Assembly (NCBI GenBank): GCA_036170535.1
Contig: JAVHPJ010000231.1
Coordinates: 17,104 to 81,103, forward strand
From: SSF53 sp036170535
Lineage (GTDB): Bacteria > Spirochaetota > Leptospiria > Leptospirales > Leptonemataceae
Direction: 5' to 3'
DNA length: 64,000 nt
Part shown: piece after piece, positions 44,451-52,651 of the stretch
How positions within the stretch are numbered: position 1 is the first letter of the stretch
How the letters are laid out: each line of letters starts with the position of its first letter
Notes under the pieces: model-generated
What the model saw: only the letters and a program-made list of their open reading frames with translations
Database searches by the model: none
Told to the model about the DNA's origin: nothing
Position numbers and translations under genes: made by a program

Positions 44451-45248
44451 TCAGTCCCGGACAAACAAGGTCGCCTGATGCACAAGGCCGCCCGAAAAAT
44501 CCAGATCGTAGTCGCCGCGTGTCAGGCGCTCAAAGCGTACCTGACCGTCGCTTGCGCTGCGCGATTCCACAATGCGTCCGTCGCGGCGCAGTTCGACGCG
44601 CCACGCGGGAACATCCGCCAGACGCACCACGAGAGTCATGGCGTCGTCGCTTTCGCGCAGGGCCTCGTACCGTATGACGCCGCGGCGCTCGCCCCGCAGG
44701 CTAACATTCTGAGAAAATTCCATGCGCACGATTTTTTCGCCCGACTCGGCGACAGCGGCGTTACGCACCTGCACGCCCACTGCCGCGTCCAGACTGACGC
44801 CCTGCAGGGCCGACTTGACAGCCCGCAACCCTTCGCGCGCGAGTTCGACAATCAAGGCGGGTGCGCGACGCGCTTCGCTTTCCGCCTGGCCGCCCAGGAC
44901 GCGTTCCACCGCCGCCGCAAGGGCGATCGGCAACGGGTCGGCGACCGGCGAGTCCAGACTCATCAGCGTGCGTGCGCGCAGAGCGCCAAGCAGGGCGTGC
45001 TGATCGGCGGGCGCCAGATCTGCGAGACGGCCGCCGCCTGCGAGCAATTGATCGGCAAGGCGGGCGACCTCGCCCTCGTCCAGGGAAGTCGGCGCAAGGC
45101 CGGCCAGAGCCGCCGCCGGGCTGAGAGCGACAATGCGCTCCTCAAGGGCGATCAATTCCCGAACCTCCGGCAGGGTCATTTCGCCGTACTCGTCATAAAG
45201 GGTGTCGGGAATTTCGGTAAACTGTCGGATGATCTCTTGCGGCTCCAT
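44451..45248 (-). CDS. Hypothetical protein downstream of the sigma factor
   Basis: 265 residues. Helical N-terminal half (IRQFTEIPDTLYDEYGEMTL; ALIALEERIVAL) and a beta-rich C-terminal half ending in a carboxypeptidase-regulatory-like strand set (RVELRRDGRIVESRSASDGQ; FERLTRGDYDLDFSGG). No membrane segment and no zinc motif, so it is not a classical anti-sigma factor. It lies 103 bases after the sigma gene, beyond a hairpin terminator. A role as regulator or output of that sigma factor is possible. Confidence 0.65.
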   Translation of the reverse strand: MEPQEIIRQFTEIPDTLYDEYGEMTLPEVRELIALEERIVALSPAAALAGLAPTSLDEGEVARLADQLLAGGGRLADLAPADQHALLGALRARTLMSLDSPVADPLPIALAAAVERVLGGQAESEARRAPALIVELAREGLRAVKSALQGVSLDAAVGVQVRNAAVAESGEKIVRMEFSQNVSLRGERRGVIRYEALRESDDAMTLVVRLADVPAWRVELRRDGRIVESRSASDGQVRFERLTRGDYDLDFSGGLVHQATLFVRD

Positions 45249-45312
45249 GGACCCTTTGCCTCGCTACCTGTTTATAGACGGCGCCCTGAAAAAAATCGTT
45301 ACAGACGGACGC

Positions 45313-45339
45313 AAAAAAAGGCCCGCCGGGACGGCCCGG
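45313..45339 (-). terminator. Intrinsic terminator after the sigma factor gene
   Basis: On the minus strand a GC hairpin (CCGGG-CCGT-CCCGG, 45339-45326, with an alternative GGCC/GGCC pairing closer in) is followed by seven T (45319-45313). It starts about 13 bases after the sigma gene stop. Imperfect stem, good T tract; partial readthrough to the next gene is possible. Confidence 0.6.
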
Positions 45340-45351
45340 AGCGCTGAAAAA

Positions 45352-46299
45352 TCAATTCCGCACGCCGGGCGACCGCACGCGCTCCAGGGCGCGCATCATT
45401 TGCACGGAGACGCTGCCCTCCGGTATGTTGAGAAGATCGCCGATTACCCGATAGGGCGTGCGGACAATGAAGTGCCCGCGCACCTTGCGCTGGAGTAAGC
45501 GCTCCCTTTGTTGATATTTTTTATTAATGGCGCGATCCAGCCGGGCGATTTCCTCGGGATCGCCCGGTGCGTTGGAACTCAGATCCGCCTTGAGGGCGCC
45601 CGCGAGGCGATCCCGACGGCTTTTCAGATCCAGGATGGACAGATAGAGCGCCGTGATCTTGTCTTCTGCGCCCAGATTCTTCAGTTCTTTGCTGGAGAGC
45701 GCGTGCCGCAAGTGCGCGAGCTTGCGCGCCAGGTCTTCCGGCGCCAGGCCGGCCTTCCGGGCGGCGTACGCCGTTTCATCCGGATCAAGTTCCATATAAT
45801 AGATGTAGGATAACTTAAAGACGACCCGCAATTCCATGGACAACTGGCCCAGGCGTTCCGGCAGATTCACATCGCCGCCGTCGCCTTCGAGCAGGCTGCG
45901 CGGATCCGGGGCGTTTTCGATCATGCGGTATTCGTTGCCGCGTTCGTCCGTGCGACCGACGTTTACCGTTTCCACTTCCCGGATGGTGCGCATCCAGTCG
46001 ATAACCAGATTGCGCAGAACCGTGTAAAACCACGTACGAAAGCTCGAGCGCCCCTGGAAGGAACGAAAGCGCGCACCGCCGCGCAGGCGCTCAAAGGCGT
46101 ATAAAAAGAAATCCGAACCCGCGTCCTGGTCCAGATGGAAAACCTTCATGGGGAAGTTGTAAATGTCTTCCGAGTAGCGGTCAAAGAAGGCCTTGAGCGC
46201 CTCGCGGTCGCCCTCAGCGCAGCGGCGCACCAGATCGCGAATCCCGTCCGCGTCGGAAACGCCGTCCGCTTCTGCGGTAACTTCTGCATCAATCGCCAT
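45352..46299 (-). CDS. ECF-like RNA polymerase sigma factor with long linker
   Basis: 315 residues, long for the ECF group. Region 2 lies near 20-105 (ALKAFFDRYSEDIYNFPMKV; FRSFQGRSSFRTWFYTVLRN with LVIDWMR). Region 4 is at the C-terminus (PYRVIGDLLNIPEGSVSVQM). Between them are about 130 helical, charged residues not seen in ordinary ECF factors. ATG at 46299 was chosen as the nearest good start to region 2. It is divergent from an M23 peptidase that begins 80 bases away and could be a target. Confidence 0.82.
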   Translation of the reverse strand: MAIDAEVTAEADGVSDADGIRDLVRRCAEGDREALKAFFDRYSEDIYNFPMKVFHLDQDAGSDFFLYAFERLRGGARFRSFQGRSSFRTWFYTVLRNLVIDWMRTIREVETVNVGRTDERGNEYRMIENAPDPRSLLEGDGGDVNLPERLGQLSMELRVVFKLSYIYYMELDPDETAYAARKAGLAPEDLARKLAHLRHALSSKELKNLGAEDKITALYLSILDLKSRRDRLAGALKADLSSNAPGDPEEIARLDRAINKKYQQRERLLQRKVRGHFIVRTPYRVIGDLLNIPEGSVSVQMMRALERVRSPGVRN

Positions 46300-46378
46300 A
46301 TATGCTGGAATATCGCCCGTGGAAAAACCCGCACAAAATCGCTTTGCGGCGGACGCCTGAGGCCGGAGGATAGGCTTC

Positions 46379-47341
46379 ATGGCGTCAATGGCATGTCCAG
46401 GATTTTTTTACAATCCCCGCTTTCGCGCTGCGCTGGGCGCTGCGGTGGCAACCGGCCTGCTTGCAGCGGCGGCGCTGCTTGCGCAGCAGGAACGCGCGCG
46501 CCGACCCCAGTTTCAATGGCCGCTCATTAAGGGCGAGTTCCCGGAGGCGCGCGGCCTCACCTCAACCTTTGGCGAATCGCGTAATGATCGCTTTCACAAC
46601 GGCGTCGACATCGCCGGCAAAGGCGATGCGATTCGGCCTATGGCGGAAGGCGTCTTTCTATACAGTCGTTACGCCGGCGATGATCCCTTTGCGCCAATGC
46701 CGGGTCCGGGCAATTCCGTGGTGATTTATCACGGCGACGGCTGGCTGAGCGGTTATTATCACCTGGAGCAATCGGAAGACCCGCCGCGCCGCGGCGTGGT
46801 CAAGCGCGACACGGTCATCGGCGTGGCGGGCAATACCGGTCACTCCGGCGGACCGCACCTGCACTTCTTTCTGGCCGATCGCTACGGTCTGCGCGTGATC
46901 AATCCGCTTGAGGCCTTGCCGCGCGTGAAAGACGAAAATGCGCCCCTGATCGGCCAGGTGGCGCTGACGACGCCTTTGGGCCAGACCTTGATTTCGTCCG
47001 GCCGCGAAGAGAACATTCGACTTACAAAACGCTACCCGACCTCCGTGACGATCATTGACGCTGGTTTCGAGCGCTACACGCGGCGGGGCGTGTACAGTTA
47101 CAGTTGGAAGCTGAATAACTCGCCCCGCCAGACGCGACAGTTTGACGCGGTTTCCCTGGATGACTCCGGCTGGTTGTTGGGCGGCGAACATATCTTTGCC
47201 GACGTTTTTACCGACAACCTCTACAGCCTGGGCGAGATGGAGTTTCGCGACGGCAAGAATACGCTGGTGATCAGCGCTCAGGACTTTAACGGCAATCGCA
47301 GCGAAGCGGTTTTCGACATCAACGTAGATCGCCAGTACTGA
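46379..47341 (+). CDS. M23-family metallopeptidase, exported
   Basis: 320 residues. A signal anchor (LGAAVATGLLAAAALLAQ) precedes a LytM/M23 domain with full zinc site H73-x3-D77 and H160-L-H162, plus H128. The C-terminal 120 residues are a beta-rich extra domain (YTRRGVYSYSWKLNNSP; NTLVISAQDFNGNRSEAVFD). It cuts peptide bridges of peptidoglycan, or activates amidases if inactive; ligands suggest activity. GGAGGA sits eight bases before the ATG. Confidence 0.92.
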   Translation: MASMACPGFFYNPRFRAALGAAVATGLLAAAALLAQQERARRPQFQWPLIKGEFPEARGLTSTFGESRNDRFHNGVDIAGKGDAIRPMAEGVFLYSRYAGDDPFAPMPGPGNSVVIYHGDGWLSGYYHLEQSEDPPRRGVVKRDTVIGVAGNTGHSGGPHLHFFLADRYGLRVINPLEALPRVKDENAPLIGQVALTTPLGQTLISSGREENIRLTKRYPTSVTIIDAGFERYTRRGVYSYSWKLNNSPRQTRQFDAVSLDDSGWLLGGEHIFADVFTDNLYSLGEMEFRDGKNTLVISAQDFNGNRSEAVFDINVDRQY

Positions 47342-47377
47342 CGCCGACGCGAACCGGACCTCGATGCGAGCCGGACA

Positions 47378-49396
47378 TCAACGCGCGGCGGCCGGGGCTC
47401 GGGAGAGCGCATCACCCGCGTCCAATCGATCCGGATCCCCGTTGACAACTTCGCAGCGCGCTGCATAAGCGGAGGTCTCAACTACCTTCAAGCGTCCGCG
47501 ATCCGCCCCGTTCCTGCGCGCCATGAACTGATCGCCGGGCTTGACGCCGTCGGCCGCGCCAATGTTGATAAAGACGCGATCGCCGGAGATACGGATCACT
47601 TTGCCGCGCAGCGGAATTTTCTCCAACAGCCGCCGATACGCCTTGATCATGATTTCGGTCACCGCATCGCGGCCGCTTGCTTCCACAGTAAAGCGATCCA
47701 GGCGCGACGCCGTGGCTTTGTCGATAAGCTCAAACTGCACGCGCAGTCCGTCCTGCACGCTGCGAAACGATCCCGCCAGGATGTAGTCCGCGCCGAGCCC
47801 GGTGCGGCGCTCCGCTTCTTCGATGCGGCCCAAATGTTCCGGTCGGTAGTAAACGCCGTAGGCGTAAATGCCCGGCTGAGAACTCACCTCGCGCGCACTG
47901 GCCAATGCCAGATCGCGCAGCCGCACATCTACCGCTCGCAGGCGGCCCGGTCGGCCCAACTCGAATTGCAGCGCTCGCGCGAGCCGATCCGGGCCGTCCG
48001 GAAAACGCGGAAACGACTCTTCCGGTCGTAAATCAAAAACGAAAATACGCGCGGGCGTGCGGGCGTAGTTGGCGTTATCGGGGTCCGCTTCCGGCGCGAT
48101 CAGATTTTCGCGATACGCCATGTAGCGCCGCCGCTCTTCCAGAGCGACTTCCAGACGCGTGCGCAGATTTAAGTCATCCGGACGCAGTCGACGCATGCGC
48201 GTGAGCGCAGCGATAAACCCTTCGTAAGCGCCGGCGCGGCGCAGTCGATCCAGTTCGTAGCGCAGGGCGCGCTCATGCATGGGATCCAGCTGGAGCGCGC
48301 GCCGCAGGTGCGCCTCAAACAAGTCCATCCGGCGCGAAGACTCGGCGCGCAAGGCGCGTTCGAACCGATACTGCGCCAGGCGGCGCCGGAGCGCGCCCTG
48401 GGTTGGAAAAACATCCGGAAAACCTATGATCAGCTCCTCAAGACTCAGGCGCGCCATGGCGTCCGAGGGATTGGAATCTAATGCGCGTTCCATGTGCCGC
48501 GCGGCGCGCAGCGCCTGGCCAGCGCCGCCGCGCGCGGCAAGCGCGCCGGCCAGATAGTGTAATTCCCCGTCATCCGGATTGGCTTCGAGCGCCGACTCCG
48601 CGCGCGCCAGGGCCTGCTCCGGCCGGTTGCGGTACAGTTCAATCACCGCCAGCTGGCGCTCGACGGCAAAGTCCTCGGGCGTGAGACGCAGCGCCGTTTC
48701 GAAGGCTTCTGCGGCGGCGTTTAAGTGTTCGGCGCGCTCCGCATCAGAATCGGCCGCAAAGGCCTGACGCAGCAGTATATGCCCCTGTACGGAAGCGAGG
48801 TCCGAGCGGCCCGGCTCAATCAGTCGCGCCCGACGCAAATACTCATCTGCGAGATCAAAGCGATTGTCGTCGGCCTTCAGCCGCGCGAGCTCAATCAGCG
48901 CGGCGGTGTGAGCAGGCTTCAGACGCAGGGTGCGTTCGAAAAACTGCTCAGCGAGGCGCCGATTGCCGCGATGATAGTGGAGCAGGCCGTACGCGAAGTT
49001 GTTGTCCGGGTTGGCCGGGTCCGCCGCGCGCACCTTCGCCAGCTGGGTCTCGGCGTCGGCGAAACGCCCCATGCGGATCAGACTGAGTCCCAGGCCGATG
49101 CGCGCCGCGCGAAAGCCGGCGTCGAGTTCCGTTGCACGGGCGTAGTGTTCGCGCGCGCGGCCGTAGTCGCCCAGCGAATAATAAGCCAGCGCCGCGCCCG
49201 CATGCGCCTGGGCGGAGGCGGGATTGCGCTCCAGCGCCAGACGATATTGGTGCACCGCGGTGCGATAATCGCGCGCGGCCACGGCGCGCTCGCCTTCGCG
49301 AATATAAAACAGCGCATTACGCTGCGCCCACGCATCCGCGGCAGGCGCAAGCAATCCAAGCCAGACCAGCGCACAAACGCTTGCCGCGCGCTTCAT
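47378..49396 (-). CDS. Secreted TPR protein with FlgT-like C-terminal domain
   Basis: 672 residues. Signal peptide to about residue 24 (LVWLGLLAPAADAWAQ), then about ten TPRs (HQYRLALERNPASAQAHAGA and so on) to near 430. Next is a CsgG/lipoprotein-like nucleotide-free alpha/beta region (LARALQFELGRPGRLRAVDV; YILAGSFRSVQDGL) and an FlgT-C-like beta barrel (KVIRISGDRVFINIGAADGV; KPGDQFMARR). Likely periplasmic or outer-membrane scaffold. Its ATG overlaps the stop of the NHL gene (ATGA). Confidence 0.8.
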   Translation of the reverse strand: MKRAASVCALVWLGLLAPAADAWAQRNALFYIREGERAVAARDYRTAVHQYRLALERNPASAQAHAGAALAYYSLGDYGRAREHYARATELDAGFRAARIGLGLSLIRMGRFADAETQLAKVRAADPANPDNNFAYGLLHYHRGNRRLAEQFFERTLRLKPAHTAALIELARLKADDNRFDLADEYLRRARLIEPGRSDLASVQGHILLRQAFAADSDAERAEHLNAAAEAFETALRLTPEDFAVERQLAVIELYRNRPEQALARAESALEANPDDGELHYLAGALAARGGAGQALRAARHMERALDSNPSDAMARLSLEELIIGFPDVFPTQGALRRRLAQYRFERALRAESSRRMDLFEAHLRRALQLDPMHERALRYELDRLRRAGAYEGFIAALTRMRRLRPDDLNLRTRLEVALEERRRYMAYRENLIAPEADPDNANYARTPARIFVFDLRPEESFPRFPDGPDRLARALQFELGRPGRLRAVDVRLRDLALASAREVSSQPGIYAYGVYYRPEHLGRIEEAERRTGLGADYILAGSFRSVQDGLRVQFELIDKATASRLDRFTVEASGRDAVTEIMIKAYRRLLEKIPLRGKVIRISGDRVFINIGAADGVKPGDQFMARRNGADRGRLKVVETSAYAARCEVVNGDPDRLDAGDALSRAPAAAR

Positions 49397-51534
49397 TGGG
49401 CGGCCTCCGGAATAAAGTAACCCGCGTCCGCAATGCCGGCGACGCCCTGGTAGGTCGCCTCCATGCGCAGATCCACATAACGGCCAGCGAGACTCGCGTC
49501 GAGACCCGATCGATAGGTAATCAGATAGCGTTCGTCGGTCCGGCTGCGCAAAAATCCATGCAGCCCGGCGAGAGCGCTTTCATCGTATGCACGAAAGTAG
49601 CGACCGCCCGTTTCGCGGGCGAGTCCGCGGTAAAAGTCAATGGTTTCCTCGCGGCGCTCCGGGTCCTGTTCGCCTTCGTAGGAAATCACATTGATCAGTA
49701 TGCCATGCGCCCGCGCATACTGTTGCGTTTGCTGCGCGCTGTACTGGTCAAAGGCGCCCGGCAGGCTTTGACCGGACACGATCAGGGTGACGCTGCGCGG
49801 ACCGATCTGACCGGCCAACAGACCGATGCCTTCATAGAGACCTTTGCCGAGATTCGGCGTCTCCGTGACGTCGCCCGTTTGCAAGAGCTGAATCATGCGC
49901 AGACGTTCCAGGCCGTCGTAGATGCGACGCGTTTGCTCGCCCGCCCGGATCAGCGTTACGCGATCGGAAATGCGCAGCGGATCAAACATGGGGGCCAGCG
50001 CCGAGCTGAGATGACCGGCGAAATTATCCCGGAAAAACGGGCTGTTTTCCTTAACCAGGACCGCGAGGATGCGCCGGTTGTAAGGCGTGATGTTGTCGGA
50101 ACGAATCGCATAAATTCTGCGATCGTTTTCATAGAGCGCAAGATCCGTGCGATCAAGCCCGCGGATCGGCGCGCCCAGGCGATTTTTCAATGTAAAAAAA
50201 ACGCCCATCTGCGGAAAGGAATTCGCATCGACTCGTTCCACGCGTGCGTCCAGGTTGGTGATGCGCATGCCCTGCGGCGCCAGCTGAAATACGCGGCCGG
50301 CGGCGAAGTCCGCGATCAAAAGGCCGCCCTGACCATCGAGAGTCGCGCCGAACACGCGCTGGAATCCCAACGCGACGTCGTTGGATTCGCGCAGCTCCGG
50401 CAAATCCGTCCAGACGCGGTCGCTCAAGTTCAAGAAGAGGGCGCCGTTTTTTTCGTCGGCGACGACCAGCGTGTCGCCCGACAGGTGCAGCGAACGCGGT
50501 CGCTCCAGTCTCGCGCTCGCAATCGACTCCAGATAGTTACCGTCCGAATCAAAACGGAGAATACGCCGGTCATCGCGATCCGCGACGTAAATGGATCCGT
50601 CGGCGTCCGCCGCCAGCCCCGCCGGATGCACGAGCGCCCGACCCTCTTCGTCTTCGTGAAACGCCAGTAAAAACTTGCCGGCGGAGTCGAACTTCTGCAC
50701 GCGCCGATTGCCGGAATCCGAAACATAAATCGCGTTTTCTGTAACCGCGATGCCGGTCGGACCGTGAAAGCGCCCCGACCCGCCGCCGGGCCCGCCAAAA
50801 TCAAAGCGCGCGCCGCCGTTTGCGTCAAAAACGCGCACGCGGTCGGCGGTGAAGTCGGCCACGTAGATTAAATTGTCGCGCAGTGTCATCGCGATCGGAC
50901 CCTGCAGGCGATCGTAAAACGGCCCGCGAATTTCGCGTTCGACGCGGCCGCCCGGCGTGATGCGCAAAATCCTGGCGGAGCCAAAAGCGCAAATGTAGAG
51001 ATGGTTTTCGTCGTCCAGCGCCGCCGCGACCGGACTGTCCAGGGCGCCCGCGCCCCACGCGACGTTGGGAAAACTCTGTACGAGCGAAAGCTCGCCCGGA
51101 CTGCGATACTGATTCAGGTAGAAGCGCAGGAGGTTGCTGCGCTGGCGAACCAACGGATACGCGGTATCCGACACGCTGTCGAGGAACTCCCATTGTTCGA
51201 GCGCCGCGTTCCAGTCGCCCGAGTAATAATACGCGTCGCCCAGATAGCGCCGCGAGAGATGAAAATAGGGCTGAACGTCGAGGGCCTTGTAAAAGAACTC
51301 GCGCGCCGCGACGTACTGTTGACGGTTATAGAAAACCAGCCCTTTGCGAAAGAACTCGCGCGCCCGCTCCTCGTGCAAACGAAAGCGCGGGACCTCCTGG
51401 GCTTCAAGACCGGCGGCAAGACTGAGGCCCGCGACCAGCAGACCGGCCAGGGCCAGAATTACGCGCCGCGCGGGCGGCGATCCGGGCGGACGAAGCCCGT
51501 ATTTGCCCGGTGCGCTGGACTGAGACAGCTCCAC
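49393..51534 (-). CDS. Secreted TPR-NHL-VWA-like protein
   Basis: 713 residues. Hydrophobic signal at about 24-45, two TPR-like hairpins (EFFRKGLVFYNRQQYVAARE), then an NHL beta-propeller from about 155 to 400 (GPTGIAVTENAIYVSDSGNR; HPAGLAADADGSIYVADRDD). The C-terminal 250 residues resemble a VWA domain of the VWFA-related/DUF type (ILAVLVKENSPFFRDN; PRSVTLIVSGQS; GGRYFRAYDESALAGL) but lack a clear DxSxS. GTG start at 51534 is the only in-frame choice. It is coupled to the TPR/FlgT-like gene. Confidence 0.8.
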   Translation of the reverse strand: MELSQSSAPGKYGLRPPGSPPARRVILALAGLLVAGLSLAAGLEAQEVPRFRLHEERAREFFRKGLVFYNRQQYVAAREFFYKALDVQPYFHLSRRYLGDAYYYSGDWNAALEQWEFLDSVSDTAYPLVRQRSNLLRFYLNQYRSPGELSLVQSFPNVAWGAGALDSPVAAALDDENHLYICAFGSARILRITPGGRVEREIRGPFYDRLQGPIAMTLRDNLIYVADFTADRVRVFDANGGARFDFGGPGGGSGRFHGPTGIAVTENAIYVSDSGNRRVQKFDSAGKFLLAFHEDEEGRALVHPAGLAADADGSIYVADRDDRRILRFDSDGNYLESIASARLERPRSLHLSGDTLVVADEKNGALFLNLSDRVWTDLPELRESNDVALGFQRVFGATLDGQGGLLIADFAAGRVFQLAPQGMRITNLDARVERVDANSFPQMGVFFTLKNRLGAPIRGLDRTDLALYENDRRIYAIRSDNITPYNRRILAVLVKENSPFFRDNFAGHLSSALAPMFDPLRISDRVTLIRAGEQTRRIYDGLERLRMIQLLQTGDVTETPNLGKGLYEGIGLLAGQIGPRSVTLIVSGQSLPGAFDQYSAQQTQQYARAHGILINVISYEGEQDPERREETIDFYRGLARETGGRYFRAYDESALAGLHGFLRSRTDERYLITYRSGLDASLAGRYVDLRMEATYQGVAGIADAGYFIPEAAQ

Positions 51535-51658
51535 AGGTAAAATGTGACATAATCCGGCCTGCTGACAAGCAAAGTTCGGGCCGAGCCTGGATTATTCATG
51601 AAGGTCCGGCCATGCCGCCGCGACGCGCAACGCCGGCCTGTGCGTGCAACCGTCCGGA

Positions 51659-52498
51659 TCAGGGAGCGCGCGGGGGGAGGCCCAGGCGAGCGCGCAGATC
51701 CTGGTTTTCGTTAAACAACTCGATCATCTCGCGGTCGGTGAAACTGCGCAGGCGATCCATTGCGCCGATAATCTTTTCACGCTCGAGACTCTCCCGCCGG
51801 CTCATATCCAGCGCCGCTTCCGCCGCGCTGATTGTGGCCCGCGCATCGCGCAATTCCCGCTCGCGGTATTCGCTGAGCCGGTCCGTGGCCTCCAGTTGGC
51901 GCTTCATGGTCAAAAGCTCCGCGTCGCGCAGCACGTTGGCATTTTCGAGGGCCGCCAGCAAATCGTCTTCAAAGCGCTTCTGGCTGGCGTCGTATTCAAC
52001 GAGCGAGCGAAACGCGGCGCTCTCTTCGCGGGCGGACTTCAGCTCGCGCCGCGCGAGTTCCATCAAGGTCTCGAAGAGATGGCTGCGCTGACGCGAATCG
52101 CGCGAGAGCTTGTAGACCGTCTGGCGGTAGTACTCTTGCTGCAGCACCAGGCTGAGCACGGTCATCAAGTGTTCGGGCCGGATGCTGTCGTCGAGCGCAA
52201 GCGTGCGGGCGGCCAGAGTCGCCTCGGCGTAGCGGGCCCTGTATTCGGATTCGGGCAGGATGATGATTTTGGGATAATCGTCCAGGCGTCGGTGTTTGCG
52301 CAACTCTTCAAGCAGGCCCTGTACGGCGCCCTCTTCCGCCTGGATGAGAAAAATCTGAAAGCCGGCCTCCGCCGGATTTAACTCCGCCAGCGCCTCCGGC
52401 GCAAGCTCGGTAATTTCGAATCGGAAAGGTCCCTTGTCCGTAAGCGTCAGCGGAAAGGTGCGTCCATGGGAGACGTGGTAGATCTTTGCAATTTGCAT
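51659..52498 (-). CDS. Coiled-coil protein with receiver-like N-terminus
   Basis: 279 residues. The first 120 look like an alpha/beta receiver-like fold (FQIFLIQAEEGAVQGLLEEL; DDYPKIIILPESEYRARYAE) without an obvious phospho-Asp pocket. Residues 130-270 are a long charged coiled coil (ELKSAREESAAFRSLVEYDA; EATDRLSEYRERELRDARAT). No signal or membrane segment. It is not recognised; a cytosolic scaffold is likely. It is the same strand as, and 124 bases upstream of, the NHL gene, and 150 downstream of the LptF/G-like gene. Confidence 0.7.
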   Translation of the reverse strand: MQIAKIYHVSHGRTFPLTLTDKGPFRFEITELAPEALAELNPAEAGFQIFLIQAEEGAVQGLLEELRKHRRLDDYPKIIILPESEYRARYAEATLAARTLALDDSIRPEHLMTVLSLVLQQEYYRQTVYKLSRDSRQRSHLFETLMELARRELKSAREESAAFRSLVEYDASQKRFEDDLLAALENANVLRDAELLTMKRQLEATDRLSEYRERELRDARATISAAEAALDMSRRESLEREKIIGAMDRLRSFTDREMIELFNENQDLRARLGLPPRAP

Positions 52499-52651
52499 GA
52501 CCGGAACGGCGCGCACAAACCCGGGCGCCGGTCCAGTAGTGGCGGCGTGCGGGGGGCGTGTCCAATTAATTTCCGCAATTCGGCGAAGAAGAGCAGGCCC
52601 GCCGGGCGTGACGCAGCGCGCCAGGCGAGGCGACCGTTGCGCCCGCGCGCC

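Noticed and set aside
49132..50670. Long open frame on the plus strand opposite the NHL/TPR genes
   Set aside because: It is a shadow of strongly coding minus-strand genes in high-GC DNA; the translation is Arg/Ala/His-rich without domains.
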